Part shown: piece after piece, positions 9,086-18,330 of the stretch | Numbering within the stretch: the stretch's first letter is position 1 | Layout of the letters: each line of letters begins with the position of its first letter | Origin: Actinomycetota bacterium | GTDB taxonomy: Bacteria; Actinomycetota; Geothermincolia; Geothermincolales; RBG-13-55-18 | Reading direction: 5' to 3' | DNA length: 40,774 bases | Assembly (NCBI GenBank): GCA_016931915.1 | Contig: JAFGDU010000122.1 | Location: forward strand, 1-40,774 | Position numbers and translations under genes: made by a program | Notes under the pieces: generated by a model | Told to the model about the DNA's origin: nothing | The model's database searches: none | The model's input: the letters and a program-made list of their open reading frames with translations, nothing else

Positions 9086-10021
9086 ATGAACCTGGTGGAG
9101 GTCAAAGAAGGTCTGAAGGTCGGTTTCGGCGGCGCCCTGGAAGAGGCGGCTTCCCTGGCAGCCCATACGACATTCCGCATCGGGGGGCCCGCAGGGATCC
9201 TGGTGAGGCCCAGGGAAGCGGGGGACCTTTTCCGCCTCCTGGAGGTTGTGGCCGCAGCGGGAGCTGACTTGCTGGTCCTGGGCAGAGGCTCGAACGTGCT
9301 CATCTCTGATCATGGCTTCGGCGGAGTGGCGGCAGTGCTGAGCGGCGGAATGAGAAGGATGACCAAAGAAAGTGAATATGAAGTATACGTTGAATCTGGA
9401 TGCGACCTGAAGGCACTGGTGAAATGGACCATCGCAGCGGGAATGGCTGGACTCGAGGACCTGGCGGGCATTCCCGGCAGCGTGGGAGGGGCGGTGCGCA
9501 TGAACGCCGGTGCGATGGGCTCCGAAATCGGGCAAAGGGTGAAGGACATCGAGGTTGTGAGATTATCTAAAGGTAAGGTAGAGACAGAGTTAATCGAGCA
9601 AGAGACCATTGGTTTCGACTATCGCAGTACGGACCTGGACGAAGGAGACATTATATACGGCATCAGGTTGACTCTGGCGGAGGGAGATAGGGAGACCCTG
9701 GAGAGCCGCCGCGGGGAGGTCATGAAGTGGCGGAGGGAAAACCAGCCCCTAGAGCAGCCGTCGGCGGGAAGCGTGTTCAGGAATCCGCCGGGAATATCGG
9801 CGGGGGAAATCATCGAGCGCTGCGGATGCAAAGGCATGCGTGTCGGAGGGGCCATGGTCTCGGAGAAACACGCCAACTTCATCGTCAACCTGGGCGGCGC
9901 GAGTGCGGACGATGTTTACACCTTGATGATGCGCATCAAGGCGGCGGTCGATCGCATCGAGGGCATAGAGCTCGAAGAGGAGATCAAGCTGGTGGGGAAG
10001 ATGGGAGAAGATCGCAGATGA
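9086..10021 (+). CDS. murB: UDP-N-acetylenolpyruvoylglucosamine reductase MurB (type II)
   Basis: MurB is the FAD enzyme that reduces UDP-GlcNAc-enolpyruvate to UDP-MurNAc with NADPH. The FAD-binding half shows TTFRIGGPAG, LGRGSNVLISD and GIPGSVGGAVRMNAGA; the C-terminal half has AGSVFRNP, whose serine is the expected proton donor, and KHANFIVNLGGA. At 311 residues, without the extra tyrosine loop of the E. coli type, it is a type II MurB. It starts six bases after murC and ends in an ATGA overlap with ddl. Confidence 0.95.
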   Translation: MNLVEVKEGLKVGFGGALEEAASLAAHTTFRIGGPAGILVRPREAGDLFRLLEVVAAAGADLLVLGRGSNVLISDHGFGGVAAVLSGGMRRMTKESEYEVYVESGCDLKALVKWTIAAGMAGLEDLAGIPGSVGGAVRMNAGAMGSEIGQRVKDIEVVRLSKGKVETELIEQETIGFDYRSTDLDEGDIIYGIRLTLAEGDRETLESRRGEVMKWRRENQPLEQPSAGSVFRNPPGISAGEIIERCGCKGMRVGGAMVSEKHANFIVNLGGASADDVYTLMMRIKAAVDRIEGIELEEEIKLVGKMGEDRR

Positions 10022-10980
10022 GTCGCGTAGCCGTTCTGATGGGAGGGACATCGGCGGAGCGGGAGGTATCGTTGCGCTCGGGGAAGGCGGTTTCGCGGGC
10101 GTTGAGGGAACTGGGTCACGAAGTATCGGATATCGATATAGGTCCGGAGATCGTCGAGCAGCTGGCCGTATTGCAGGGGCGCATCGATGTGGCGTTCATC
10201 GTACTCCACGGACGCATGGGCGAGGACGGTACGGTGCAGGGGGTGCTGGAGCTGCTTGGCATACCCTATACGGGATCCGGGATCATGGCCAGCGCCATGG
10301 CCATAAATAAACACATGAGCAAGCAGATCTTCAGGGCTAACGCCATCCCGGTGGCGGAGGACGTGGTGGTGGATACGGCGGAGATCGCCCGGGTAGGTAC
10401 AGAGAAGGTCGCCGAGGGCGTCTCGCTGGACCTGGGATTCCCCTGCATTGTTAAACCAAACTGTGAAGGGTCGACGGTAGGGGCGGGAAGGGCCCGTAAC
10501 CGGGAGGAACTGGAAAGCGCGATAGAGGAGGCACTCGAGTACGACGACCTCCTGATCATCGAGCGCTATATAGAGGGCAGGGAGATGACCGTCGGCATCA
10601 TCGGTGACGAGCCCGTGATCCTTCCCGTCCTGGAGGTGGTGGCCAGCAAGGGCCTCTACGATTACGAGTGCAAGTACACCAAGGGCATGACGGAGTATAT
10701 AGTCCCTGCACTCATCCCGGATGAGCTGTCGCGGGAGCTGCAGCGGCTGTCGCTCAGGGCCCACTTCGCCCTCGACTGCGAGGGGTTTTCGAGGATCGAC
10801 TTCATGGTCGATGCCGAGGGGAACTCGTTTTGCCTGGAGGCGAACACCATTCCGGGCATGACCGAGTTGAGCCTGATACCCAAAGCGGCCGCGGCCGCAG
10901 GTCTGTCCTTTGAGCAGGTGGTCGGGATGGTCCTTGAAACGGCTCGCCTGAAGATCAGCCGCAATAAGAGGTGCTATTGA
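10018..10980 (+). CDS. ddl: D-alanine--D-alanine ligase
   Basis: Ddl makes the D-Ala-D-Ala dipeptide used by MurF. The ATP-grasp protein has 320 residues from ATG 10018, which overlaps the murB stop as ATGA. Motifs are VLMGGTSAEREVSLRSG at the start, HGRMGEDGTVQG, IVKPNCEGSTVGA, EGREMTVG, an omega loop with YDYECKYTKGMTEY and the metal site FCLEANTIPGMT. The loop tyrosine is typical of D-Ala:D-Ala rather than D-Ala:D-Lac ligases, so I see no sign of vancomycin-resistance specificity. The open frame extends upstream into murB, but that part is a shadow. Confidence 0.95.
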   Translation: MSRVAVLMGGTSAEREVSLRSGKAVSRALRELGHEVSDIDIGPEIVEQLAVLQGRIDVAFIVLHGRMGEDGTVQGVLELLGIPYTGSGIMASAMAINKHMSKQIFRANAIPVAEDVVVDTAEIARVGTEKVAEGVSLDLGFPCIVKPNCEGSTVGAGRARNREELESAIEEALEYDDLLIIERYIEGREMTVGIIGDEPVILPVLEVVASKGLYDYECKYTKGMTEYIVPALIPDELSRELQRLSLRAHFALDCEGFSRIDFMVDAEGNSFCLEANTIPGMTELSLIPKAAAAAGLSFEQVVGMVLETARLKISRNKRCY

Positions 10981-11047
10981 TCACGAAGAGGGAAACGCCC
11001 CCGCACCAGGCGCGGGGAAACATGCATGGAGCGAGGAACGTGAGGAG

Positions 11048-12226
11048 ATGAGAGACAAGTCCGCAGGAAACCGCGGGGCCGAAGTACGGGTGTCGCGAGC
11101 GAAGTCGAGGGTGGTGGCGAAGAGAAAGGCTGCGCTGCAGGCCCATTCACAGAGGCGCGTAAAGAATGCTTCCGCGCGGCGCAAGCCCGGGGCTCCACAG
11201 GCGGAAGAAGGCCACGCTCGGCACGATACAGAGGTGAAGACCGCAGGGAAGAAAAGACGACCGGTTCCGACACGGGAGAAGCGTAAGATCCAGGCGGGGG
11301 GCAAGAACGAGCGCAAGGCCGACATGCGCGAGCCGGGCGCCACCGCACGCGCTCTTAAAGCAGACGCACGGAGAGAGAAAAGACTTGGGGTTGGAAAAAC
11401 CGCGCAGGCCAGGGTAACGGCCGCCCCCGGCGTAGGGGTGGAAGCGACAGGCCGCGGAGCGGGCGAAGCGCCAGAAGCGAAGGAAAAGAAAAACAAGGCT
11501 GCGAGGGTCTCCGCACCGGCGAGAATTTTGATGCTCGGCACATTGCTCGTGCTCGCGCTCGCCGCATTGCTCTGGGTGTACACCTTCACGGGAGTGCTTA
11601 ACGTCACCGAGGTGGAGGTAAGGGGAAACGAGGTTTTGAGCGAAGGCTATCTGCGCACGCTATCCGGCATAACCCGGAACACCCATCTGCTCAAGATGAA
11701 TGTCAAGGCGGTCGAGAGTGCCCTGCTCTCCGAAGCTTATGTAGCCGGGGTCGACGTATCACGGCACTTTCCCAACAAGGTGGTGCTGGAGATAACCGAG
11801 CGCAAGCCGACGGGGTTCATAGTACAGAACGGCAAGTACAACCTCGTGGATCAGGAGGGCATGATACTGGAGAGCGTGGACGCGGTAGCGCCGGGGCTCG
11901 TGGAGATAAAGGACATGGAAATGCAGCTGCTTCTTCCCGGCGAGGAAATAGGCGGCGCGGACTTCGCCACCGTGACCTCGCTTCTGGGAAGCATGCCCTC
12001 CGCGTTGAGGGAGATTACGACGGCGGTCGGGATGAGGGAAGGCGAGGGGCTTTACCTGGAGGGCAAAGGCACCACGGTGATTTACGGCGAGGCCTCGGAG
12101 CTTTCGCGTAAGAACACCATTGCACTACTTGCCCTGACCGGTCTCGTGGACCGCTACGGCGCCGTCGAATATATCGATATCTCGTTCCCGGATCACCCCG
12201 TTATCAAGCCCGCCGGTGCCGGTTGA
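11048..12226 (+). CDS. ftsQ: Cell division protein FtsQ/DivIB with a long basic N-terminal tail
   Basis: FtsQ/DivIB is a bitopic protein that links early and late division proteins. Residues from about 155 to 180 form one membrane segment (ILMLGTLLVLALAALLWVY), followed by a POTRA domain (NVTEVEVRGNEVLSEGYLRT) and the FtsQ beta domain. The odd part is the first ~155 residues: a low-complexity cytoplasmic tail rich in Lys, Arg, Ala, Glu and Gly, much longer than in most FtsQ proteins. ATG 11048 is preceded directly by GAGGAG, which is closer than usual, so the exact start is uncertain; GTG at 11090 in the same frame is an alternative. A small hairpin (10999-11017) lies in the 67-bp gap after ddl. 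Confidence 0.88.
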   Translation: MRDKSAGNRGAEVRVSRAKSRVVAKRKAALQAHSQRRVKNASARRKPGAPQAEEGHARHDTEVKTAGKKRRPVPTREKRKIQAGGKNERKADMREPGATARALKADARREKRLGVGKTAQARVTAAPGVGVEATGRGAGEAPEAKEKKNKAARVSAPARILMLGTLLVLALAALLWVYTFTGVLNVTEVEVRGNEVLSEGYLRTLSGITRNTHLLKMNVKAVESALLSEAYVAGVDVSRHFPNKVVLEITERKPTGFIVQNGKYNLVDQEGMILESVDAVAPGLVEIKDMEMQLLLPGEEIGGADFATVTSLLGSMPSALREITTAVGMREGEGLYLEGKGTTVIYGEASELSRKNTIALLALTGLVDRYGAVEYIDISFPDHPVIKPAGAG

Positions 12227-12654
12227 GCCCGCACCCCCATGTCAAAGATATACATTGAGACTTAACATTTAGGTTATTTTATAAGTATAATGTTACCGTT
12301 AAGGTATAACAATCCAGAAAGCCGCTTATACTGCGGACATGGTCGGTGATGGAAAAGGCTGGAGGACAAAGAGACAAAGAGCACGTTTTGGGAGCGTAAG
12401 GGCGGTTGAAGGAGTTGTGTGCAAGCGTATCTCGGTAGGGAACTGATACGGAAGATCATGGAACTGGAAAAAGTATGAAGAAATGAGAGGATGCGGGAAG
12501 GAGATAAGGTTACGCTTGTCGTAGTTTTAGGATAATGCGTGGGAGATAGAGGCCACGCGGTCGGAAGTAGAACATTAAAGTAGTGGTTTAGACTTTAAGG
12601 AAAGCGCGCCTCACGGATTTTACGAAGGGGCAATGGATAAAGGAGGGACTGGAA
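12227..12654 (+). other. 428-bp gap between ftsQ and ftsZ, probable long ftsZ leader
   Basis: This stretch is AT-richer than its surroundings and holds the promoter described at 12262-12291. From the predicted transcription start (~12298) the ftsZ leader would be about 355 nt. A possible 35-codon frame begins at ATG 12339 but has no ribosome binding site. There is no ftsA or other gene here. Confidence 0.6.
12262..12291 (+). promoter_or_regulatory. Housekeeping-sigma-type promoter upstream of ftsZ
   Basis: TTAACA (12262-12267, five of six matches to TTGACA) and TATAAT (12286-12291, perfect) are separated by 18 bp in an AT-rich stretch. It would give ftsZ its own transcription in addition to read-through from the dcw operon. 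Confidence 0.7.
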
Positions 12655-13716
12655 ATGCCCGAGACCGCAACTAATTATCTGGCGGTTATAAAGGTCGTCG
12701 GTGTGGGGGGAGGCGGTACCAACGCCATCAACCGCATGATCGATGCCGGACTCAAGGGAGTGGAGTTCGTCGCTATCAACACCGATGCACAAGCCCTCCT
12801 CATGTCCGACGCCGATGTGAAGGTGTATATCGGCGGCAACATCACCCGCGGATTGGGCGCAGGCTCCAACCCTGAGGTCGGCGAACAGGCGGCGCTGGAG
12901 AACAAAGAGGCGGTATCGGAGGCCATCAAGGGCGCGGACATGGTCTTCATAACCGCGGGCAAGGGAGGCGGCACCGGCACCGGAGCATCTCCTATCGTAG
13001 CGGAGATAGCCAAGGAGCAGGGAGCGCTTACCATAGGCGTGGTCACACGCCCGTTCTCCTTTGAAGGCCGCAAGAGGGCGCAGCAGGCGGAGACGGGGAT
13101 AGACAAGTTACGGGAGAAGGTGGACACACTCATCATCATCCCCAACGACCGGCTGCTGGAGGTGGCGGAGCAGAAGACCTCCATCCTCAACGCCTTCCGC
13201 ATGGCCGATGACATCCTGCGCCAGGGAGTGCAGGGCATCACCGACCTCATCACCGTACCGGGTCTGATCAACCTGGACTTTGCCGACGTGAGGACGATCA
13301 TGTCCAACGCGGGATCGGCGCTCATGGGCATCGGAGTCGGTTCCGGCGAGAATCGTGCCTCGGAAGCGGCACACGCTGCCATCTCCAGCCCGCTTCTCGA
13401 AGCCTCGATCGAAGGAGCCAAGGGAATCCTGCTCAATATCTCGGGCGGGACGGACCTGGGGCTCTTCGAGGTGAACGAGGCGGCGGAGATAATCGCCAGC
13501 GTTGCGGACCCGGATGCCAACATCATCTTCGGTGCGGTGATCGACGATTCGTTGGGTGATGAGCTCAAGGTTACGGTGATCGCGACCGGCTTCGAATTCG
13601 GCACTATCCCGACAAAACCGGGACGCAAGGCCATGAAGACGGAAGCGCCCCCAGAGAAGACCATGGTCTTCGAATCCGAGGAGCTGGACATCCCGGTCTT
13701 CCTGCGCAACAAATAA
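12655..13716 (+). CDS. ftsZ: Cell division GTPase FtsZ
   Basis: FtsZ is the tubulin-like GTPase that forms the Z-ring. The 353-residue protein has [15 protein letters not shown] near the N-terminus, the tubulin signature [10 protein letters not shown], the T7 synergy region around [11 protein letters not shown] and the catalytic loop in its usual place. After the core (about residue 317) there is a linker of only ~20 residues and the conserved tail peptide DIPVFLRNK, which usually binds FtsA, SepF or ZipA. No ftsA is present, so a SepF-like anchor elsewhere is likely (inference). ATG 12655 has a good AAAGGAGGG nine bases upstream. A terminator follows. Confidence 0.98.
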   Translation: MPETATNYLAVIKVVGVGGGGTNAINRMIDAGLKGVEFVAINTDAQALLMSDADVKVYIGGNITRGLGAGSNPEVGEQAALENKEAVSEAIKGADMVFITAGKGGGTGTGASPIVAEIAKEQGALTIGVVTRPFSFEGRKRAQQAETGIDKLREKVDTLIIIPNDRLLEVAEQKTSILNAFRMADDILRQGVQGITDLITVPGLINLDFADVRTIMSNAGSALMGIGVGSGENRASEAAHAAISSPLLEASIEGAKGILLNISGGTDLGLFEVNEAAEIIASVADPDANIIFGAVIDDSLGDELKVTVIATGFEFGTIPTKPGRKAMKTEAPPEKTMVFESEELDIPVFLRNK

Positions 13717-13780
13717 TAGCTGCGGCGCAGCATAAGACCTGCCCCTCACGCGGCTGCAAAGCCGGCGCTGAGTATTGCTG

Positions 13781-13810
13781 AGGCGGCTCTGGGCCGCCTT
13801 TGATTTTTTT
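13781..13810 (+). terminator. Intrinsic terminator after ftsZ
   Basis: A 7-bp GC stem (AGGCGGC 13781-13787 with GCCGCCT 13793-13799, loop TCTGG) is followed by TTGATTTTTTT. The T-run directly abuts the Shine-Dalgarno GGAGG of the next gene, so initiation for the next gene must occur by read-through or inside this short region. Confidence 0.85.
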
Positions 13811-13821
13811 GGAGGCAACTG

Positions 13822-15681
13822 TTGCACGAGGAAGTAGCAAGGTTCCTTGAGGAGGAGCTGGCTGGTGTTACACGCCCGGGACGCTACCTGGGGATCGAAG
13901 TCAACGCCAGCCGCAAACCGTTTGAGTCCGTGGATCTCAGGTGCGTGCTGGTCTATCCCGACGCTTACGAGATAGGTATGTCGCATCTGGGGCTCGGTAT
14001 CCTATACGAGGAGATAAACGGGCGCGACGATACCATGGCGGATCGCGCATATCTGCCCTGGGTTGACATGCAGGATAGGATGGTGGCGCGCGGCATACCA
14101 CTGTTCGGGCTGGAGAGCCGCGCTCCGTTGCGGGAATTCGACATGGTGGGCATCACCCTGCAGCACGAGCTTACCTACGCCAATGTGGTGCGCATACTCA
14201 GCCTGTCCTCGATTCCTCTGCTCTCTGTCGAACGCGGGGAAGATCTACCGCTGGTGGTGGGCGGAGGGCCGGGCGCCTTCAATCCGGAGCCGCTGGCGGA
14301 TCTGTTCGATATCCTCGTGCTAGGGGAGGGCGAGGAGGTCATCCACGAGCTCCTCGATACGCTGAAGGAATGGAAGGAAAAGGGAGTCCGCAGCCGGGAG
14401 GAACTGGTGCGGGAGTGCGCCGGGATACCTGGCGTCTACGCCCCCTCCCTCTACCGCTTGGCATATCGATCCGACGGCACGGTGGATGCCATCGAACCCA
14501 TACGCGGCGCGCCCTTTCCGGTGCGTAAGCGCGTTGTGCACGACCTGGACAGCTGCGGCATCCCGTCCCACCCCCTGGTACCCCTGGTTGAACCGGTGCA
14601 CGACCGCTGCAACCTCGAGATCTTCCGCGGATGCACCAGGGGATGCAGGTTCTGCCAGGCCGGTATGGTATACCGACCGGTGAGGGAGAGAAGCGAGGGA
14701 CTGCTGCACGACCGGGCCCGGGAACTGGTGGGCAACACCGGTTGCGACGAGCTCTCGCTCTCCTCGCTGAACAGCGCAGACTATGGCCGCATTATATCGC
14801 TGGCGGAGAACCTGTCCAGGGAGATGGAGGAGAAGCACGTAGCCGTGTCCCTGCCCTCGTTGCGAACCGATTCTTTCTCCGTGGAGCTCGCGGCCAGATT
14901 ACGACGGGTCAAGCGCACTGGGCTCACCTTTGCGCCGGAAGCCGCTTCCGCGCGCCTGCGCGCGGCAATCAACAAGGGCGTATCCGACGAGGACCTGCTT
15001 GCAGCGGTATCGGCCGCTTATGACGAGGGTTGGAGGAAGCTGAAACTGTATTTCATGGTAGGCCTGCCGGGAGAGAGCGAGGAAGATGTAGAGGAGATAT
15101 GCGGCCTGGTGCGGCGCATTATGCGCGAGGGGGCAGGGGGCCTTCCGGCAAAGGGGCTGCGCCTGTCGGTCAGCGTCTCCACCTTCGTCCCCAAGCCGCA
15201 TACCCCGTTCCAGTGGGTGGCGCAGATGTCCCTCCCCGAGGTAGCGCGCCGCCACTTCATCCTCAGGGAAGGGCTGCGCATGCGTGGGGTGACACTCAGA
15301 TGGCACATGAGAGAGATGAGCTACCTGGAAGGGGTGCTGGCGCGCGGCGACCGCAGGCTTTTCCCGGCCGTGCTGTACGCGGCGCAGGAGGGGTGCATGG
15401 ACGGCTGGAGCGAGTTCTTCTCCTGGGAACGCTGGCAAAGATCCATAGAGCGGGCAGGACTGGAGCCGGGTTGGTATGTGGAGAGGGAACGCCATCGTTC
15501 GGAAGTGCTTCCATGGGACCATCTCTTCGCCGGCGTGGAAAAGGACTACCTGTGGTGTGAATACGAGAGATCTCTCAAGGGAGAGATCACCGCCGACTGC
15601 CGCTGCGGCGACTGCGGCCAATGCGGGGCCTGCGCACCATCCGGGCCCGAGATGCGTCTGGTGGAAAGGGGAACGGTGTGA
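13822..15681 (+). CDS. Radical SAM protein with B12-binding-like N-terminus (TIGR03960-like)
   Basis: A 619-residue protein of the family found beside DUF2344 and RNase E/G genes in many Gram-positive bacteria; its substrate is not known to me. The N-terminal ~200 residues look like a B12-binding-type Rossmann domain (YEIGMSHLGLGILYEEIN, VVGGGPGAFNPEPL, LGEGEEV). The radical SAM core has the cluster motif CTRGCRFC (CxxxCxxC) near residue 270, followed by FAPEAASARLR and YFMVGLPGE. The C-terminus carries a second cysteine cluster, DCRCGDCGQCGAC, which could bind metal. The start is TTG 13822, six bases after GGAGG; no better start is seen. It overlaps the next gene as GTGA. Confidence 0.85.
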   Translation: MHEEVARFLEEELAGVTRPGRYLGIEVNASRKPFESVDLRCVLVYPDAYEIGMSHLGLGILYEEINGRDDTMADRAYLPWVDMQDRMVARGIPLFGLESRAPLREFDMVGITLQHELTYANVVRILSLSSIPLLSVERGEDLPLVVGGGPGAFNPEPLADLFDILVLGEGEEVIHELLDTLKEWKEKGVRSREELVRECAGIPGVYAPSLYRLAYRSDGTVDAIEPIRGAPFPVRKRVVHDLDSCGIPSHPLVPLVEPVHDRCNLEIFRGCTRGCRFCQAGMVYRPVRERSEGLLHDRARELVGNTGCDELSLSSLNSADYGRIISLAENLSREMEEKHVAVSLPSLRTDSFSVELAARLRRVKRTGLTFAPEAASARLRAAINKGVSDEDLLAAVSAAYDEGWRKLKLYFMVGLPGESEEDVEEICGLVRRIMREGAGGLPAKGLRLSVSVSTFVPKPHTPFQWVAQMSLPEVARRHFILREGLRMRGVTLRWHMREMSYLEGVLARGDRRLFPAVLYAAQEGCMDGWSEFFSWERWQRSIERAGLEPGWYVERERHRSEVLPWDHLFAGVEKDYLWCEYERSLKGEITADCRCGDCGQCGACAPSGPEMRLVERGTV

Positions 15682-16265
15682 GGCGGTTGCTGGTGAAATA
15701 TTCCAAGGAAGGAGACGCCTCCTTCCTATCGCACCGCGAAGCCATGCATGCCCTGGAAAGAGCTCTCAGGCGCTCAGGGCTCCCCCTGTCGTTCACCGAG
15801 GGGTATAGCCCGAGGCCGCGCATGAGTTTTTCCCCCGCATTACCTTTGGGCGTCGCGGCGAAAGCGGAATACCTCGAGGTGGTGTTGCTGGAGGACGTAG
15901 ACAGTATGGTGGTGAAGGAGCGCCTCAACCAGGCTCTGCCCGAGGGACTGAAGGTACGCGAGGTGCAGCCCCTGGCGCCGACCATGCCCAAGCTCTCGCG
16001 CTGGGCGCGTTACGGGTTGTTCCGCGTGGGAGAAGAGGCGGAGGCAACTTACCTGCTGCTGATGCTCAATGGCGAGGAGCAGGGACGGCTCAAGGATGCG
16101 CTGGAGGCTTTGGCGTCCCTGCGCGGAATTACCGCGGGCTATCGTGAGGTAACCAGGATAGGCCTTTACGCTTCGCCCGACGAGGTCTTCGAGGACATTG
16201 AGGAGCCGTTGCTGTATTATCGCGGCAGGACGGGAGTGATGGAGGAGATGAAAAGCCAGGCATGA
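15678..16265 (+). CDS. DUF2344 / TIGR03936 family protein
   Basis: A 195-residue protein matching the family that in some genomes is fused to the radical SAM protein encoded upstream; the function is unknown. The conserved start is RRLLVKYSKEGDASFLSH, followed by the motif GYSPRPRMSFSPALPLGV. GTG 15678 overlaps the upstream stop (GTGA), so the two are translationally coupled and probably act together. A link to RNA or tRNA modification is often assumed from the RNase E/G neighbourhood, but nothing in the sequence proves it. Confidence 0.85.
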   Translation: MRRLLVKYSKEGDASFLSHREAMHALERALRRSGLPLSFTEGYSPRPRMSFSPALPLGVAAKAEYLEVVLLEDVDSMVVKERLNQALPEGLKVREVQPLAPTMPKLSRWARYGLFRVGEEAEATYLLLMLNGEEQGRLKDALEALASLRGITAGYREVTRIGLYASPDEVFEDIEEPLLYYRGRTGVMEEMKSQA

Positions 16266-16354
16266 GTGGAGCACACATGATCCAGGTATTGGACGGAGGT
16301 AGATCGAGGATGAGATGCTGCCAAATTGCGAAGAAAGAGTGCAGGTGACCGGGA

Positions 16355-17635
16355 TTGGATAAGAGAAGTAAAAAACGAGGCGGAGCAAAGAAAGCACCCG
16401 CTCGAAAAAAGGAAATAGTCGTAGCAAGCTATAAGGACGAGACGCGGGTGGCCGTGCTGGAAGGGGGAGTGCTGCAGGAGATCTTCGTGAGCCATGAGGG
16501 ACGACGTTCCATCGTAGGCGATATCTACAAGGGCAGGGTACAGAACGTCCTCCCGGGCATGGAGGCGGCATTCGTGGACATCGGGCACAACCGTAACGCC
16601 CTGCTTTACGTGGGAGATATCTTCGTCGAGGGGTCCCGGCAGCGGGAGCGCCCGGATATTAAACAGATCCTCAAACAGGGCCAGGAGGTAACGGTGCAGG
16701 TGACCAAGGACCCCATGGGGAGCAAGGGCGCTCGCCTCACGACTTACCTGTCGTTGCCTGGACGCTACCTCGTGCTGCTGCCCCAGGTGAGCACGGTGGG
16801 CATATCACATAAACTGGGCGAGGAGGAAAGAGCGCGCCTGCGCAAGGTCGTGGACGAAGTGAGGCCGAAGGACGTCGGCATCATCGTGCGTACCGTGGCC
16901 AGGGATGCCGAGGCGTCGGAGTTGAGAAAGAGCCTGACCTACCTCAACAAGGTCTGGCGCCAGGTCCACCGCAACGCAGAGAGGAAGAAGGCCCCGGCCA
17001 TTCTCTACCAGGAACCGGAGCTGGAGCTCAAGGTCATGCGGGACATCATGGATGCCAGCTATGACCGCGTCCTGGCAGACTCCCACCGCTCCTTTCGACG
17101 CATAAAGCATTACCTTAAAATGGTAGCACCCGCGCTTGTCGATCGCGTGGTGAGATACGCGGACGAGAAACCGGTCTTCGAGTCCATGGATATAAACCGG
17201 CAGATACAGGACGCGCTGAGCCGCAGTGTGGCTCTGCCCTCCGGAGGATCCATCGTCATAGACTCCACTGAAGCGCTGACGGCCATCGACGTGAACACGG
17301 GAAAATACGTGGGCAACAAATCCCTGGAGGAGACCGTGCTGCGCACCAACATCGAGGCGGTGACGGAGGTTGTAAGGCAACTTCGCCTGCGGGATATCGG
17401 TGGAATAATAATCATAGACTTCATAGATATGAACGAGGCGAAGAACCGCCGCGCCGTTCTCAAGGCCCTCAATCAGGAGCTGGAGAAAGACCGCACCAAG
17501 ACCTACGTAGTGGAGCTCACCAAGCTGGGACTGGTGGAGATGACCAGAAAGAACGTATCCGAGGGGCTGATCGAGGCATTCGGTGAGACCTGCCCGGTCT
17601 GCCACGGCCGCGGCATCGTCTTCAGGGAACCATGA
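16355..17635 (+). CDS. rng: RNase E/G family endoribonuclease
   Basis: This enzyme cleaves single-stranded RNA in rRNA maturation and mRNA decay. The 426 residues hold an S1 RNA-binding domain (GDIYKGRVQNVLPGMEAAFVDIG), the RNase-H-like and DNase-I-like catalytic parts with the two metal-binding aspartates in ALTAIDVNTGK and IIDFIDM, and at the very end the zinc-link CPVCHGRG. There is no long C-terminal degradosome scaffold, so it is RNase G-like in size. The start is TTG 16355 after a modest GGTGA; a basic Lys/Arg tail of about 25 residues precedes the S1 domain. Its stop overlaps the sortase start (ATGA). Confidence 0.92.
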   Translation: MDKRSKKRGGAKKAPARKKEIVVASYKDETRVAVLEGGVLQEIFVSHEGRRSIVGDIYKGRVQNVLPGMEAAFVDIGHNRNALLYVGDIFVEGSRQRERPDIKQILKQGQEVTVQVTKDPMGSKGARLTTYLSLPGRYLVLLPQVSTVGISHKLGEEERARLRKVVDEVRPKDVGIIVRTVARDAEASELRKSLTYLNKVWRQVHRNAERKKAPAILYQEPELELKVMRDIMDASYDRVLADSHRSFRRIKHYLKMVAPALVDRVVRYADEKPVFESMDINRQIQDALSRSVALPSGGSIVIDSTEALTAIDVNTGKYVGNKSLEETVLRTNIEAVTEVVRQLRLRDIGGIIIIDFIDMNEAKNRRAVLKALNQELEKDRTKTYVVELTKLGLVEMTRKNVSEGLIEAFGETCPVCHGRGIVFREP

Positions 17636-18330
17636 GCCGGAGTGGGAAGAGCATGGGCGGCGAGAACGGAGAAATAAAGGACGCAGGGGGAGCGGGCGGC
17701 GGCGAGGAGGAATCAACGCCACGGAGCGGTAAACGCCGCCGTAAAGGGAAGATACTGATCATCGTGGGTATCTCCCTCATACTCGCAGGCTTGTTGGCGT
17801 TGGTGGGGATCTACGGTTATATCTACTACACCGACCGCAAGGCAGCCGCGGCCCAGGAAGAGCTTTTCGAGCAGTGGGAAAGGGACCCCGCATCGCCTGA
17901 GCGGGAAAACGTATCCGTGGGGGATGGTATAGCGCGCATCATCGCGCCCAGCATAGGTCTGGACGCGATCGTAGTGGAGTTGTGGGGCCTTGATGATGCC
18001 GCTAACCTCAAACGCGGACCTGGCCACATACCGGATACCGCATACCCTGGACAGCCGGGCAACTGCGTGATATCGGGACACCGAACCACTTACGGTGCCC
18101 CCTTCCGTCATATAGAACAGCTCGTAGCCGGTGACGAGATAACCCTCGTAACGGCCGACAACCGCTACACCTACGAGGTCTACGAACAGCGTATCGTCCT
18201 CCCGACCGATCTTACGGTACTGGAGCAGGCCGGAGAACCCAAGCTGACGCTTACCGCATGCCATCCCTGGTACAGCGCGGCCCAACGCATCGTGGTCATA
18301 GCCAGGCTGGTGGAATCCGAACCTCTGTAG
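17632..18330 (+). CDS. Sortase, class E-like
   Basis: Sortases are membrane-anchored transpeptidases that attach secreted proteins to the cell wall. The 232 residues include an acidic/Gly-rich N-terminal stretch, a basic patch, one membrane segment (about 40-63) and the sortase barrel. The catalytic triad is visible: H150 in ISGHRTTYG, C210 in LTACHPWYS and R219 in AAQRIVV. The TACHP form with this spacing resembles actinobacterial class E housekeeping sortases (family inference). The start ATG overlaps the stop of rng, an unusual partner. No protein with a clear LPXTG-type sorting signal is encoded in this window. Confidence 0.9.
   Translation: MSRSGKSMGGENGEIKDAGGAGGGEEESTPRSGKRRRKGKILIIVGISLILAGLLALVGIYGYIYYTDRKAAAAQEELFEQWERDPASPERENVSVGDGIARIIAPSIGLDAIVVELWGLDDAANLKRGPGHIPDTAYPGQPGNCVISGHRTTYGAPFRHIEQLVAGDEITLVTADNRYTYEVYEQRIVLPTDLTVLEQAGEPKLTLTACHPWYSAAQRIVVIARLVESEPL

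Noticed and set aside
9727-10017. Longer N-terminus for Ddl reaching into murB
   Set aside because: The family start VLMGGTSAERE lies just after ATG 10018, which overlaps the murB stop as ATGA; the upstream part reads as murB out of frame.
12339-12446. 35-codon frame in the ftsZ leader
   Set aside because: No ribosome binding site and no recognisable feature; kept only as a possibility in the findings.
12675-13733. 352-codon - strand frame opposite ftsZ
   Set aside because: FtsZ is certain on the + strand; the opposite frame is a Ser/Pro-rich shadow.
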